64,000 nucleotides of DNA from Oscarella lobularis (taxonomy: Eukaryota > Porifera > Homoscleromorpha > Homosclerophorida > Oscarellidae): the NCBI RefSeq assembly GCF_947507565.1, contig NC_089179.1, positions 2,683,747 through 2,747,746 on the forward strand. The letters are read 5' to 3'. A model generated the notes under the pieces. The model was not told where the DNA came from. It saw nothing but the letters and a program-made list of their open reading frames with translations, and ran no database searches. Shown one piece after another: positions 10,104-21,205 of the stretch. Each line of letters opens with the position of its first letter. Positions within the stretch are counted from its first letter, which is position 1. The translations under genes were made by a program, and so were the position numbers.

Positions 10104-13100
10104 CAGAGCTATATATAAATAGAGCAACGACATGCGTATGTCTGTTTTTTATGGTCACATGATTATGTGGACGCCATTTTGTGTCCTACAAAGCTTTATC
10201 CGGGTGGGAAGTTGACCGATTATTCGTGTTTGTGTAAGCGCCATGCCCTGTTGCGCTGCGTTCGGATGCTGTAACAGGACCGAAAAAGGCTCTGCGATGT
10301 TCAGATTCCCCCGCGATCCCGAAAGACGACGGAAATGGGCGGCTAAGGTCAAGAGACAAAATTGGATTCCGAGCGCCACTGGAGCATATCTTTGCGAGGC
10401 GAGGACGTCCTCCGAAATAGCTGTCGGTAATCGAATAAACAGCGTATCTAGGCTCATTTTGAAAGCGACGCGTTCGAAAAACGAACGGATGGATCAAGAA
10501 AGTTGAAGTCAAACGCTATTCCTACGCTATTCACTTATCGGCCCGCAATTTGAAGACGTGAAAGACCAAGGAGGAGAGCAAGCGAGCCAGAAAAAGTTCC
10601 GAATCCTGGTATAGAGCATTCGTACTCAGAACCGTATTCCGGTAGATAATCGCACAATTGTAACTGTCAGTTGTTTCTATATCCTTCTTGCAGACTCACG
10701 AGGCGATCAGAGTGACCCTCGTCCTGAACATGTATTGGAGCAAGAGTCTGCTGATCACGATGTACCTTGTCAAGATGTGCCTTCTTAGGACGATGAAGAG
10801 AATGATGTGCTGAGTGAAGAAAGAGCTCGTGATAAAGAGGGTCTTGGCATGAATAAGCTGAAGAGCAAACTGAAAAGGGTTCGAGAAATTCTGAAAGCTG
10901 CACGTCTTCGACATGCAAATCTTCACCGGAGACATTCTCTGTTGAAGGCACGACTAAGCGGTGTTTTCGGCAAAGATCAGATAGAGTCTCTCTGCGTCAA
11001 GAGGGTCAGAGGAGTTGTATGGTCCAATGAAACGGTAAAAAAAGCGCTGCAGATTCGTTTTTCCTGTGGCAGTTCTGGCTATAACAACCTGCTGAGACAT
11101 GGACTGCCTTTTCCTTCTTTGAGAACACTCCAACGTAGAATGGAGAATATCAACTTTGAACCTGGCATACTGCATCAAGTATTTCATCTGCTATCTTGCA
11201 AAGTTGAGCATCTTGGTGAAGAGGAAAGGCTTTGCTGCTTAACTCTTGACGAAATGTCACTCTCACCAGGAATTGAGTTTGATCGTGGCACAGGCAAAGT
11301 CGTTGGCGGTGTCACTCTCGCCGATCACAGTGGCCGCGCTACGCACGGGCTTGTATTTGTTCTTGGTGGTTTATGCTCGCGCTGGAAGCAAGTCGTAGCG
11401 TACGACTTTACGGGAAACGCCACCAACGGATCAGCTTTCAAACCTATTGTCTTAAAAATTATTGAATGTGCAGAAGAGATCGGTCTTCGGGTTACTACTG
11501 TAACAAGTGACATGGGCAGTGCAAACCGTGCTATGTGGAAGGTATTTGGAATAAGCGCGACAAAAGACTCTGGTGTGAGAAACAAAATTGACCACCCCTA
11601 CGAGGCAGGTCAGAAACTCTACTTCCTAGCTGATGTGCCTTATGTCATAAAGAATTTAAAAGCCGCTCTTGTCAATGGTAATAAAGTTATTTTACCGGAC
11701 GACGTTGTGTCCGATAACATGCTCTCTCATAATGTCGTCAGTTTAGAGCCGGTCAAGGACTTACTTCAGTTTCAAAGCAAGCACGATTTGAAATTGGCTC
11801 CAAAATTGACCTCTGCTACGCTCAATCCATCTCACTTTCAGAAAATGAAGGTGTCGAATGCCTTAAATCTTCTAAGCAAATCTGTCAGCAGTGGAATTCG
11901 TTTTCTTGTGGAAAAGGAAGGACGCCCTTCTCCTTACCTGACGACGGCTTGGTTTATAGACACATGCAATCATTGGTTCGATCTTATGTCAAGCCGGCAC
12001 GCAATCATGGCTTTAAGCAGACGACGCGAAGATGAGCATAAAGCCGCCATATCATTCTTGCATTTTGTGATTCGTCTCTTTCAACATGTTAAAATTGGCG
12101 AGAAGGGAACGTGGAAACCGGTTCAGACAGGCGTTGTTCTGTCAACGACATCTGTGATTGAACTTCAGAAGGAGCTTTTTGATAGGGGATTTGGTTTTCT
12201 TTTAACGGCCAGGCTCACGCAAGACTGTGTTGAAAATTTATTTAGCATTGTCAGATCAAAAAACCCCACACCATCTTCTCTTGCGTTTAAACGAGCTCTG
12301 AAAATAATAAGCATTTCTCAATTTCTCAAACCTGTATCTCGCCACGAGAACCACGAAGATGACGACAGGGAATATGCCATAGACTTCATTGGAGAAAGAG
12401 GAGAAAAAGGGTCTGAAGACATTAGCGATTTGCCGACAAATGACCTGTCCAACACGGAAAACCCAGACGATCTTTCAGAAGCGGAGCAGAACAGTCTGTA
12501 CTACATCGCTGGCTACTGCGTCAACAGCATCAAAAGAGAGGGCAAGCATGCGATACGTGTCTTGCTGAAATTGAATCGAGTGAATCATTTGGAGCAGCAA
12601 CATTAACGGAACTTAAAGAGTACAAGCAGGGAAGTCTTGTGCGTGTGTCGAAAAAAGTGTCGTCGTTGTTAATGAAAGTGGAAATGATGTTTCGGACGTT
12701 GGACAAGGAAACTCTTATTGGAAAAGAAAGTTTGAAGAATTGTTTGCTTAGGAAGGCTGAGGAGATCATGGATAAAACGAACTTTCCTACCTGTCACGAA
12801 ATACAGCAAAAACTTGTATCGAAGTACCTTGATGTAAGAATTCAAATATTTTGTAGAAGGAGCAATGCCAAACTGAAAGAAAGCAGCAAAAAGATTGGTT
12901 CTGACAAAGGAAGCAGAGCCATGAAAATGAGAAAATTAGTAGAGAAAGTGTAGAGGATATTAGTAAATGAAGTGCTTAGAACAATAGTAACCTTTTATGA
13001 TGAAGATGTCTCCTGAGTTCTTTACCGGCAATGGCATAGCGCGCGTTAGCAAGGAAGAAAACGACAAGAAACGAGGATATTTCTATTACTTACCTGATCT

Positions 13101-13419
13101 CTAGAGGCGAAAAAAGTAATAGAAATAAAGTCGAAAGACGGCAATATCCAAAGGAGCACGATCCGTATGCTTACTGAACGTAGAAAACAAAGTAGGGGTC
13201 TCCCACACATCGAGAAGTCTCCTCCACTGCGTAGTATCATACGCTATGTGCAACTGTACCTCCGCGAAAGAGATGTCTGTAACTAGGAAAGCTTCACGCA
13301 ACGTGAGAGAGTGATTAGACCCGCTCCTTGGCAATACTTGAAGGGGCGGTCGTAAGAGGTTGGACACAAAATGGCGTCCATGTACGGGAGTGTCGTTGCT
13401 CTATTTATATATAGCTCTG
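10104..13419 (+). mobile_element. P element (THAP-type), nearly complete, 3316 bp
   Basis: Terminal inverted repeats of 29 bp (10104-10132 and 13391-13419, beginning CAGAGCTATATATAAATAGA) are flanked by the exact 8-bp duplication CTCTATAC. A further inverted motif, GGACGCCATTTTGTGTCC, lies at 10169-10186 and 13362-13379. The element carries one transposase gene on the plus strand. It sits inside an older P-like relic. A 14-bp inverted pair (TATTTCTATTACTT) at about 13078-13124 lies between the gene end and the right repeat. Confidence 0.92.
10243..12953 (+). pseudogene. THAP-domain P-element transposase, two visible disablements
   Basis: Exon 1 (from ATG 10243) and exon 2 (from 10452) together give a full THAP zinc finger: CAAFGC, the FRFPRDPERRRKW block, LCE joined to AHF, and NAIPTLF. 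The join needs a GC-AG intron, 10399-10451. The main exon (about 10694-12953) holds a coiled coil and the RNase H-like core with LTLDEM, the TSDMGSANRAM second Asp, FLADVPYVIKNLK, and QDCVENLFSIVRSK near the C-terminus. A TAG stands in frame at 10786-10788, and a frameshift near 12548 moves the C-terminal part (CDTCLAEIESSESFGA) to another frame. The THAP domain would bind the subterminal DNA and the core would cut. Confidence 0.88.
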
Positions 13420-13427
13420 CTCTATAC
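13420..13427. repeat. Target-site duplication CTCTATAC, right copy
   Basis: Identical to 10096-10103, directly after the right terminal repeat of the THAP/P element. Confidence 0.9.
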
Positions 13428-14169
13428 TTACTCGCACGCCCTTAGAAAAAACGTTACAATTTCAGAACTAATAACTTTTGTTCTTACTTTCTTCCCAAAC
13501 AAAAAGAAGCTTTTGCGGAACTACAGTACAAAAAACGTCGAATAAGATCGAATTAGATATTAGATAAGAACGAGTTTATGTTGGCCCTCTTCATCAAGCA
13601 CTATTAAAAATATCACAAATTATTTATACCCTTTTACCCTTAGTTTGAGTTCTACCTTTTTCTAGTTTTTTTTCAGCTAAAGAGAATTGTCAGAATTTCA
13701 TAAATAAACCGAAGTTTTAGTCACCTTTCTTCCGCTCTTCTTCTTCTTCTTCTTGTCAAGGCAAAATTGTCAAGGCCAAATTTTCATGAAAAATGTTGAA
13801 CTAATGCAGAATAATTTATTGGGTTATGGAAAAGGGAAATTTTAGGAAATTTTTAGCTAGTTTTCCAATACTACATCTAATTTTTTGTCATTTATGAGTC
13901 GCCAACTGCTGGCTATTTCGGACACACTTCCTCCTTTGCATAGCGTTTGTAGAGATTTTATACATGTGACATCAGGATATAGAGGTCCAAAAATTAATTT
14001 TGTCTGAATTTGCTCACACTATGACATTAAAATGTATTACTTTGTATCAATGACGTCGATTAGTCGAAGAGCCTGCACGTCGTGGACCCTACTTATGAGT
14101 TTTAGACGAACTTCTTTTTTAACAACGGCCAAATAGAAACGCCAAGTAGAACTTGACATCGAAGATAGC
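13428..14169. other. AT-rich spacer with TTC microsatellite
   Basis: No coding frame with family features. It holds a short (TTC)n run at about 13735-13755 and a small direct repeat (TTGTCAAGGC-AAAATT) at about 13755-13785. It is probably decayed transposon sequence. Confidence 0.4.
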
Positions 14170-14402
14170 AAGTAACCGAACCCTCGATTATCCGAAACGT
14201 AAATTTTAAGTCATGTGATCTAATTTGCTAACGCGCTATGCTTAAATGACGTCACGAACGTTAAAAAATTTACGGAAATTTTCCAAAATTGCTTCCTTCG
14301 AACCGTACGTTCGATTTCTAACGTACCCTCGATTATCCGAAATTTTGATTATCCGAACCCCCCCTGAAACATTGGGGTTCGGATAATCGAGACTGTACTG
14401 TA
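14170..14402. mobile_element. End of a Tc/pogo-type MITE
   Basis: The right end GGTTCGGATAATCGAGAC, then TGTACTG at 14400 followed by TA, has the form of a pogo/Tigger-type terminus. CTCGATTATCCGAA occurs in direct orientation at about 14183 and 14329, and an inverted GATTATCCGAACCCC / GGGGTTCGGATAATC pair lies at about 14347-14388. No matching left terminus with a TA flank was found, so the element is probably 5'-truncated. Confidence 0.4.
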
Positions 14403-14617
14403 AAACTAATGAAATCATTTTGTCTCCTTACATCTAGAAAAATTCGCAAGCTCCTGAACTAAAAAAAAAGTAATTGAAATTATATTATTAACCCGTTCTG
14501 TAACACGACCGCCAAAAAGCGTTTTAATCGGTCTTCAAAAAAAATCAGCACTTGTTTTTTAGAATGTTTAGTAGGGCTTAACATTAGTATAAAAACATGT
14601 AAAAGAAGAAAATTCTA
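14403..14617. other. AT-rich stretch with no feature recognised
   Basis: Low-complexity A/T sequence with a poly-A run near 14460. No open frame with usable features. Confidence 0.3.
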
Positions 14618-14620
14618 AGA

Positions 14621-15052
14621 TTAAGCTGGCATCTCTTCTGCCTGAATTCCTTCTTCTTCCTCTAAAGAGGTGAGTTTAGAGTCTAATATAATGGTGATAA
14701 GTATTTTACCCTCTTCTTCAACAATTTCTTGGCTTCCTCTTTTCCTTTTGCCGTCTCTCCGCTTGGTACTTCTCTTGTCACCTGCAGAAGTTCCTGTAAT
14801 CTTTGGACATTCACGAACATTCATACCTCCTTTCGATCTTCATCTCGAAATCCTCCTGCTAATATGTCGGTCCTTGCTGCTGTTTTCGTGTTGCTTTTTA
14901 TACTTCTTCCTCATATTGCGATGCTTGTTCCAAAATTTCGTTCCCCAAGGTGTAGCGTGGTAAATTTTCTTTTCTTCAAGGTCCCTGCAAATCGCGAGGG
15001 TGCGCCTTCCTGGAGTCACTCCGGACAATGTCAGTAGACGGCAATTAGCCAT
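14621..15052 (-). CDS. Unrecognised basic protein, probable terminal exons
   Basis: Two minus-strand frames follow one another. The first (15052-14840) encodes a basic segment with RDLEEKKIYHATPWGTKFW and many Lys/Arg. The second (14824-14621) is Lys/Arg-rich and ends in an acidic tail (LEEEEGIQAEEMPA) and TAA. They are separated by a frame change that could be a very short intron or an indel. No family was recognised. The ordered charge pattern suggests real coding, but a transposon origin cannot be excluded. Confidence 0.35.
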
Positions 15053-16424
15053 TGGTCCGTGGTTGAAAGGGCACCAGCCAGCTTTGCTGCTATTTGCAGG
15101 TATAGGTTGCCTTTATATTTCTCTTTCGTTGCTAGGTTCCAGATCATTGTAAAAAGACTCGTTCTCAAAAAGATTTATGTCATAAAGTAATAAAGACGAA
15201 TAACCTTATAACCTTAATGCGTTCTGTGTTTCCCTCTTAACACATTCGAAGGAGAGATTCCGCAGATAACTTTTGAAAAATGTAGTTTAGTTCGTGAAAG
15301 AACGCGTGGGGCAAATTTAATGTTATGTCTGGAGGTGCTTCCTACAGAAAAATAAAGAATAGTGGTCACCGGAAATTCACAGGAAGCGCCGTCAGATCAT
15401 GCCGCTCTGTGCTTTCTTCTATTTGCACCACAATTCTGGGCCTTCTGGGCTGTGGGCATGACCAGTGTTTTGGCGCATGACGACCGCAGCATCTGTCCCT
15501 TTGTCATGACGACAGCTGTTTTATGCCACGGAACAATCGTCTTCACCTTCGGCGCACATGTGGTAGACATTTTTTCGACGCGTTCGAGTAAAATCAGGTC
15601 AGAGATCATGCCAAGAATCACATTTTGGCCAATAAGTCGGCTAAAAATAGTATCTGCGAGAAAGGAAGACAAACGTCGAAAAAGCACTGTAAAAGAACAT
15701 AGAAACCGCTTCGCATGCTTCGATTAGGGAATGGGAGGGCACTGGAAATGCTTTCTAAACTGTGTCGGGCACTTTACCTTCAAGATCGCGACCAAATTCA
15801 GCGGTTCATTCCACGCTCTCGTAAAAATACGAGACATTTCTACGGGAACCTAGCATCATTATACGTCGTTTTGAAGAGAAGTAAAGCAGAAAATGGGCAA
15901 ACAATTTTGAATTCCAACGGTCTGTAACTAAAGCAATCATGCAGTTAATTAACATTACATATGATCCTAATGTAAGCAACCTCAAAAAATTCCGCGGCTG
16001 GTAGTTGTGGTGGTCACAGATAATGGTAAGGTAAAAGAGATAAAGTGGTGAGAGTGCCGTTGCTGGTGAGAATTTAATCATTAACTCATTTAATAAACAC
16101 AGCAATTTACCTAGTAACCTCAACCGATTCCGCAAGTGAAAGATGTTGTTCCGCTATCATAGCAAGCTAAAAGACAAGAAATTAAAGTTAGGCAAAGATG
16201 GCACGCAGTTGCACATACTGTACAATCACATAAATAACCTTGGTTTAGTGATTTCCAAAGAGAAAATGTACATAAATATAGAAGTCACAAATTTCTATGA
16301 TTGTCACCTTCATTTTCTTCAAAGCTTTATTCAATTCTTTAACTAAGTTACTAATTTTGATCTGGAAGGAATATTTGCACTAAATTAAAGAGATCATTTA
16401 CTGCTACCCTTATTTAGTTTGCTT
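15053..16424. other. Stretch without recognised genes
   Basis: A minus-strand frame at 15687-15397 and several short frames at 15700-16350 show no domain or intron signals that I could support. The 16150-16400 part is AT-rich and leads into the 40-bp satellite. Confidence 0.3.
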
Positions 16425-16694
16425 CTCTTAAGTAAACGTGCGACGGCACTTGCAATTGCCTCAAACTTACTTAAGTAAACGTGCGGCGGCACTTGCAGTT
16501 TGCTAGAAAACTTAAGTAAACGAGCGACGGCACTTGCAATTGCCTCAAAACTTAAGTAAAGGAGCGACGGCACTAGCATTCGGCTCAAAACTTAAGAAAA
16601 CGTGCTGCGGCACTTGCAATTCGCTACAAAACTTAATTAAACGAGCGACGGCACTTGCAATTGCCTCAAAACTTAAGTAAACGAGCGAGGGCAC
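16425..16694. repeat. 40-bp satellite, left block
   Basis: About six and a half units of 40-43 bp, each built as CTTAAGTAAACG-GCGACGGCACTTGCAATTGCCTCAAAA with substitutions. The block is cut after GGGCAC by the LTR element at 16695 and resumes at 18261 within the same monomer. The long minus-strand frame over it is a by-product of the regular repeat. Confidence 0.85.
16691..16694. repeat. Target-site duplication GCAC, left copy
   Basis: GCAC precedes the left LTR and recurs at 18261-18264 after the right LTR. Confidence 0.75.
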
Positions 16695-16845
16695 TGTTGG
16701 GATTTGGTTGCGTGATTGTGATACGGGGTTGTAGTAAGTGGGTGTGGCGAAAGAGAGACCTCGTTGTGTGAGCCAAGGAGTTGCATCCAGCAAGAATAAC
16801 TCGATCACCCGAGTTACGACGACCTACGGACGGGAAATCGTAAGA
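16695..16845 (+). repeat. 5' LTR of the gag-only element
   Basis: This 151-bp LTR matches 18110-18260 with about six substitutions and no length change. It starts TGTTGGGATTTGG and ends CGTAAGA. Confidence 0.9.
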
Positions 16846-16849
16846 AATT

Positions 16850-16871
16850 TGGCGGCCTGTGCCGGGATCGA
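16850..16871 (+). promoter_or_regulatory. Primer-binding site of the gag-only element
   Basis: TGGCGGCCTGTGCCGGGATC begins four bases after the LTR. Its complement has the form of a tRNA 3' end: CCA, a discriminator base, a 7-base acceptor strand, a CCGGC T-stem strand and a TTCGATC-like T loop. The amino-acid identity of the tRNA cannot be assigned from this alone. It is a different primer from that of element A. Confidence 0.65.
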
Positions 16872-16900
16872 CGGAGTGTGACCAGGAAAGTCGAAGAGTG

Positions 16901-18094
16901 ATGCCAAGAGGCAAAACGAAGAAAGCGAAGACCCGACGCCAGCAAGCGTCGCCGGAACGAACCCCGTCACCGTTGCCGCCGATCGAAGACGAGCGCGACA
17001 ACGACGGGGGAGAAGAGGAGCGTGACAAGCGTGACGGACGTGGGAGACGCTCGACCCGCGATGGACGTGGGAGACGCTCGAGCCGCTCGAGCGGAGGCGC
17101 GCAACGTCGCGCGATTAGAAAGGATTGTGGCCGAGCAAGCCGACCACCTCGAAATTTTAGCGGACCGGTTGCAGCAGGAACGCGAGGAGCGCCGCGCTGC
17201 CGAGTTGGACTGGTTGCGAGAGAAAGACGCTCTGCGAGAGCGCCATTTTGAATTGCTGCGGCAATTGAGCGAACGAAGGCACGTATCGTCGAGGTCGACG
17301 TCGAGGAAGACGAAGTGTCGATCGCGGAAGAAACAGAGTCGACTTCTGAAGATGAAGATCACGTGGGTGTGAAGAAACACCACGTGGAGGACTCGACTAA
17401 GGAGAGGAGCCGTCGTAAACAAGCTGAGACAAAGAAAAAGGAAGATCGGAAGGGAAAGGCGGCAGAGAAGTTGCAAATTCAAGGAGGAAAGGAACAAGGG
17501 ACGTCGGAACCAGCCGAATTCATGGCGGCCATACGCTCAATGGCGATGCCTAAGCTTCCGCCGTATGCGGGAAGGGACGACCCAGGAGGAGAACGTTTGG
17601 AAAAGTTCGTGAAGGAATTCGAGCGTCATTCATCAATTGCGGGATGAAAAGGGCAGCTGAAAATCCAGCAATTCGCATTACGCCTGACAGGACGGGCGTT
17701 GAATGCGTACGAATCTATTTCCGAAGCGGACCGTGAATCGTTCCCAAAAATGCTCGAAGTATTCAAGGCAAAGGCCCTGCCTTTGATGCTTTAGTCATAC
17801 CGAAGTCGAATGTTCCATAGCAGAGTGCAGGAGAAAGAGTCCGTGCAGCAATACGCACAAGAGCTCCAGCACTTATCCGAGAAAGCGTACGGTCGTTTCG
17901 CAGTAACGAAGGAACTGAGAGGTCACCTGCTACTGGGACAGTTTGAACAAGGCTTATGGGAGAAGTGGAAACGGGAATTAAAGCCGCCTCCCCGTACCTT
18001 TGAAGAAGCATTGACGCTGGCGCACACCGCAGAAGCGGCGGAAAAACAGCTGCTACGTCGAAGCCGAGAGAAAGGTCACGAGGGCGTGACTTGA
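16901..18094 (+). pseudogene. Gag of the short LTR element, frameshifted
   Basis: Three frames follow one another: a basic N-terminus from ATG 16901 (MPRGKTKKAKTRRQQ), a coiled coil at about 17022-17330 (LERIVAEQADHLEILADRL), and a charged region leading into a capsid-like domain at 17315-18094. The last frame has in-frame stops at 17645-17647 and about 17793. The capsid region shows FALRLTGRALNAYESISEAD and later QYAQELQHLSEKAYG, typical of retrotransposon Gag. No zinc knuckle was seen. Dead in cis, though LTRs and primer site are preserved. Confidence 0.75.
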
Positions 18095-18109
18095 GCTTAG
18101 AAGGGGAAT

Positions 18110-18260
18110 TGTTGGGATTTGGTTGCGTGATTGTGATACGGGGTTGAAGTAAGTGGGTGTGGAGAAAGAGAGACCTCGTTGTGTGAGTCAAGCAGTTGCA
18201 TCCAGCGAGAATAACTCGATCCCCCGAGTTACGACGACCTACGGACGGGAAATCGTAAGA
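18110..18260 (+). repeat. 3' LTR of the gag-only element
   Basis: This 151-bp LTR pairs with 16695-16845. It follows a purine tract at about 18099-18108 and is followed by the second GCAC target copy. Confidence 0.9.
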
Positions 18261-18415
18261 GCACTGGCAATTGGCTCAAAACTTAAGTAAACGTGCGACG
18301 GCACTTGCAATTTGCTACAAAACGTAAGTAAACGAGTGACGGCACTTGCAAGTGGCTCAAAACTTAAATAAACGTGCGACGAGCGACGCCACTTGAAATT
18401 GCCTGAAAACTTAAT
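18261..18415. repeat. 40-bp satellite, right block
   Basis: About three and a half further units of the same satellite as at 16425-16694. The first unit is the remainder of the monomer cut by the LTR element. One unit carries a small internal duplication (GTGCGACGAGCGACG). Confidence 0.8.
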
Positions 18416-18690
18416 ATAAAAGAATAATTTAACGTTTTAAAAGTTATAGTTTTTATTATCGTTGCCTCAATTTGCTTCAATGTTTCTTTCAATTCATGAT
18501 TTTTATTCTTCCACATCCTCATTTTGGTCTAAAGCAATATTTATAATGAATTAAAAGAGCCCCATTACTTCTACCTTTATTTCGTCATTTAATATATCTT
18601 TTCTCAATCTAAAAAGATGTATTCATCCATCAATAAAAAATTTTCATTATTGTCACCAGTATTTGCTATGTTTTGAAAAGGTGGCCTATG
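18416..18690. other. AT-rich spacer
   Basis: No gene or repeat recognised; the sequence is rich in T and A runs. Confidence 0.35.
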
Positions 18691-19905
18691 CAATTGACCC
18701 CCATATGTTAGGGTAACGCTGACATCGGTTGCTCGAGTTCTCCAGAAACGTTTTCATGTCTTGACTTGCACTTTTGCACCAAAGCCTATTCCAGAGCAAA
18801 ACGGATGAGCTAGCACTGACGTCTCGTCCAGCACGACCCATTTCCTGTAAATATTGTTCAATAGATCTAGATATCCTAGGTGAATAACAGTCCTTAATCC
18901 TCTAATATCTATTCCTAAGCCTAGCGCTGTTGTAGCCAGTACGACTCTAATTGTTCCCTCTTTCGCTTCCAACGACTGCAGCACTTCGGCTTTTGTAGCG
19001 GCGGCTGTTGTCGGGTGAAACATGGCAAATAGTCGTGTAATAACGAGCTTTTCACAGTTTGGTGGCCAATAACCTTTCTCCTGCAAGCGCGATTGGACGA
19101 GTTTGAACAGACATCAATCGACTGACACTAAACAACAACCCTCGGGCACAGGCTTTGCTTCTCTTTCAGGAGAAGTAAGAGCGGAAGAAGGATTTTTTAA
19201 CGTCGTCACGCACTCTTCTCACGAAGAGACAAAGATTTTCTCTATCTGGGCTTTTGACAATGACAAGGGGATCTTTCATTCCTAATATATGAATTAATCG
19301 TGCTCGAGACATACGGCTGACTGTAGCTTACAAAGCCAATACATGTAGTGGGACGTTTCCCACGGATGCTTTTATTTTGCCGACCTGACCACGGTTGAAA
19401 CGCATCGTCATGTCCATGGGACTCTCCAATACGAGATAATTGTCTTTTATATGTGATTTGCTATTATGCTTACCAGTCAAGAACGGTATGGACTTCGTCA
19501 CGACGTGTGGCAGCTGAAGGTATGATCACCACCTGCCATTACGTAGGGACTTCTCGGAGCTTCTGTAAACTATTTTTACCTCACCCTTGAGGATGAGACT
19601 ATCTTCTTTATCTGTGTAACCCACTCCCGCCGCCAAGAGGTCTAGGCCGTTTATTTGGTTGCGTATCAACATTTTTAGCGGACTCGCGACAATGACTAGA
19701 GGAAAATGATCCAGCTGGCTCGTGAAGAACCTCGAACACACACCGACGTATAAGATTGGAATATTAGCGACTTACCGAATCCCGTCGGAAAGCAGCCAAA
19801 CGTGTCACGGCCGCGATAAATCGACTCCACAGATTCCCACCGCCAAAGCGATCTCTGGTCCAGGCCGGTAAACTGTGCGAGTTCTACAGAGTTGTGACGC
19901 TTCTA
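18691..19905 (-). pseudogene. RecQ-like helicase relic (copy 1 of 3)
   Basis: Read on the minus strand, the pieces come in RecQ order. A Walker A block (PTGFGKS) lies near 19770-19795, then PLVIVASPLKMLI (near 19690), the TA-T-rich segment with a stop, and IVKSPDREN (near 19260). After these come VLATTALGLGIDIRG (near 18900) and, in another frame, EMGRAGRD (near 18830). Stops and frameshifts are frequent. RecQ helicases unwind DNA 3' to 5'. This copy resembles the one at 36362-38302 more than a housekeeping RecQ in its short linkers, and it probably belongs to a mobile family. Confidence 0.7.
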
Positions 19906-20143
19906 TTTGTAGTGGTGAGGGAGCTAGTTAACAGAAGCGCCGCCGCATGCCGCCATTAGTTATTGCCTACTGTTTCGCGTCCAAATGCTAATGCACAAAT
20001 TTACCTTAGTCATTGCAAAGAGAAGCGCCGAAGTGCTATTACAAACACAAACTGACACGAGGGCGACGCACGTTACGTAATTAGGTCACGTATATGGTCT
20101 CATCTAAATTTTTAAAAAATGTTTGAAAATGTATTGATTTTAG

Positions 20144-20340
20144 ACGTACGGAGATGATGCTACAGTCAAAAAAGAGCATTGCATTGGACATGTCCAAAAG
20201 AAGATGGGAAAAAATCTCCGCACTTGTAAAAAAATGCAGGAAAGGCGAAGGCACGACTGGTAGATGGCGGACGACCGGGAGGAGCAGGGAGACTGACAGA
20301 TGCTGTCATTGACTGACAGAGGCTGTCATTGACAAGTAGT
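20144..20340 (+). pseudogene. C-terminal fragment of a Mutator-like (MULE) transposase
   Basis: After an acceptor (GATTTTAG at 20136-20143) the frame reads TYGDDATVKKEHCIGHVQKK, then MGKNLR. In another frame it reads LVDGGRPGGAGRLTDAVID. I recognise this Cys/His-Gly-His block and the GKGRLTD motif from the C-terminal region of animal MULE-type transposases. The segment GACAGATGCTGTCATTGAC is partly duplicated just downstream (20290-20335). No N-terminal part is present here; an N-terminal relic of the same family lies at 48997-50024. Confidence 0.6.
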
Positions 20341-20714
20341 CAAAAAACCTTTATAAATTTGACACTAAATTGATTCGACGAAACATAGGCGGGTGGCAGA
20401 GAATGCGAGAAGACATCGTAGCAATTCTCACATTCGAGGAAGCTCTCATACAATCTGAAAGCATATGTAAAAGGTCGGTGCGCATGAGCAGGAAATTGTG
20501 CATACTTTGCGCAAGGCGGGGAGTTCAAAAAAGGACGGTTATTTTAGTGCAGCCGTGACAAAATTGAACTTTCTAAACTCGCGTCTAACACCTGAAATGT
20601 AATTTGTCACTTACTTTGGGCTACTTTCTATTGCGTTTAGATCACGTAATCGCTTTTTAGACAAAACGTATAACACTAATCTTTTATTCTGAAGTTCTAA
20701 AATATATGAAGTTT

Positions 20715-20908
20715 TCAAGGCCCCCATTCTTCGTCATCCGTGTCTGGTTCGGAGAATACTCTATTCGTGACCTGATATTGCTCGAGAGCTCGGCGCGAGA
20801 GACTCCTTATTTGTCCAGAAGATCTGCTCGAAGGCTGGCCGCTGCTACCTTCATCAGGTTCTTGATTCAATGCTACGTGTGCTGCGGAGGTGGTGCCGGC
20901 GGACTCAT
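20715..20908 (-). CDS. Probable terminal exon of a host-like gene
   Basis: On the minus strand the frame runs from an AG acceptor at 20908 to TGA at 20715-20717. It encodes a Ser/Gln-rich segment (EGSSGQPSSRSSGQIRSLS) and an acidic end (FSEPDTDDEEWGP). The composition is typical of a disordered cytoplasmic or nuclear tail. It lies downstream of the exons at 21210-23790 on the same strand and may be the end of that gene. No family was recognised. Confidence 0.4.
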
Positions 20909-20948
20909 CTTCCCTTTATTGCTGTCTTCGTTTTGAAAATCAGGACAT

Positions 20949-21140
20949 TTATTGGCTCTGCTCTGTGAACTGCCGGATTGACAGCTTAGCTTTTCCTCTT
21001 CCTTCCTCTGCCACCTTTTCCTGTTCCAGAACCTCCCAAAAAAGCTCGTCAACACTATTTTTGTTTCGTTTAATCTCAGTCAATTCTTTGGAAAATGTTA
21101 CAATTACATCATAATAAAGACGTGAAGTACAACAACACAC
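20949..21140 (-). CDS. Helical, charged exon-like frame (minus strand)
   Basis: The frame shows a strongly amphipathic, charged helix (FSKELTEIKRNKNSVDELFW and VLEQEKVAEEGRGKAKLS), consistent with coiled coil. It ends at TAA without a clean donor, so it may be an exon with an unseen splice or a decayed copy. Position and strand suggest it belongs with 20715-20908 and 21206-21506. Confidence 0.3.
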   Translation of the reverse strand: MCCCTSRLYYDVIVTFSKELTEIKRNKNSVDELFWEVLEQEKVAEEGRGKAKLSIRQFTEQSQ

Positions 21141-21205
21141 TTGTTGCAGCGGCTTTCACAAAAACTATTGTAATTAAGAAAATCTCAAAAGAGAAGTGAC
21201 TAAAA

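Larger units (their letters stand above)
16695..18260 (+). mobile_element. Short gag-only LTR retrotransposon, 1566 bp
   Basis: Two 151-bp LTRs (16695-16845 and 18110-18260) differ at about six sites, roughly 4 percent. They begin TGTTGGG and end TAAGA, not the usual CA. A primer site starts at 16850 and a purine tract (AGAAGGGGAA) precedes the right LTR. The interior has gag only, with no protease or polymerase. The element lies inside the 40-bp satellite and is flanked by a 4-bp duplication. It must depend on another element's enzymes. Confidence 0.9.

Noticed and set aside
15397-15687. Minus-strand 96-codon frame as a gene
   Set aside because: No domain, splice signals or neighbouring exons; the opposite strand is equally open.
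16425-18415. CRISPR-like array
   Set aside because: The 40-bp units are contiguous with no unique spacers. It is a satellite in a eukaryotic genome.
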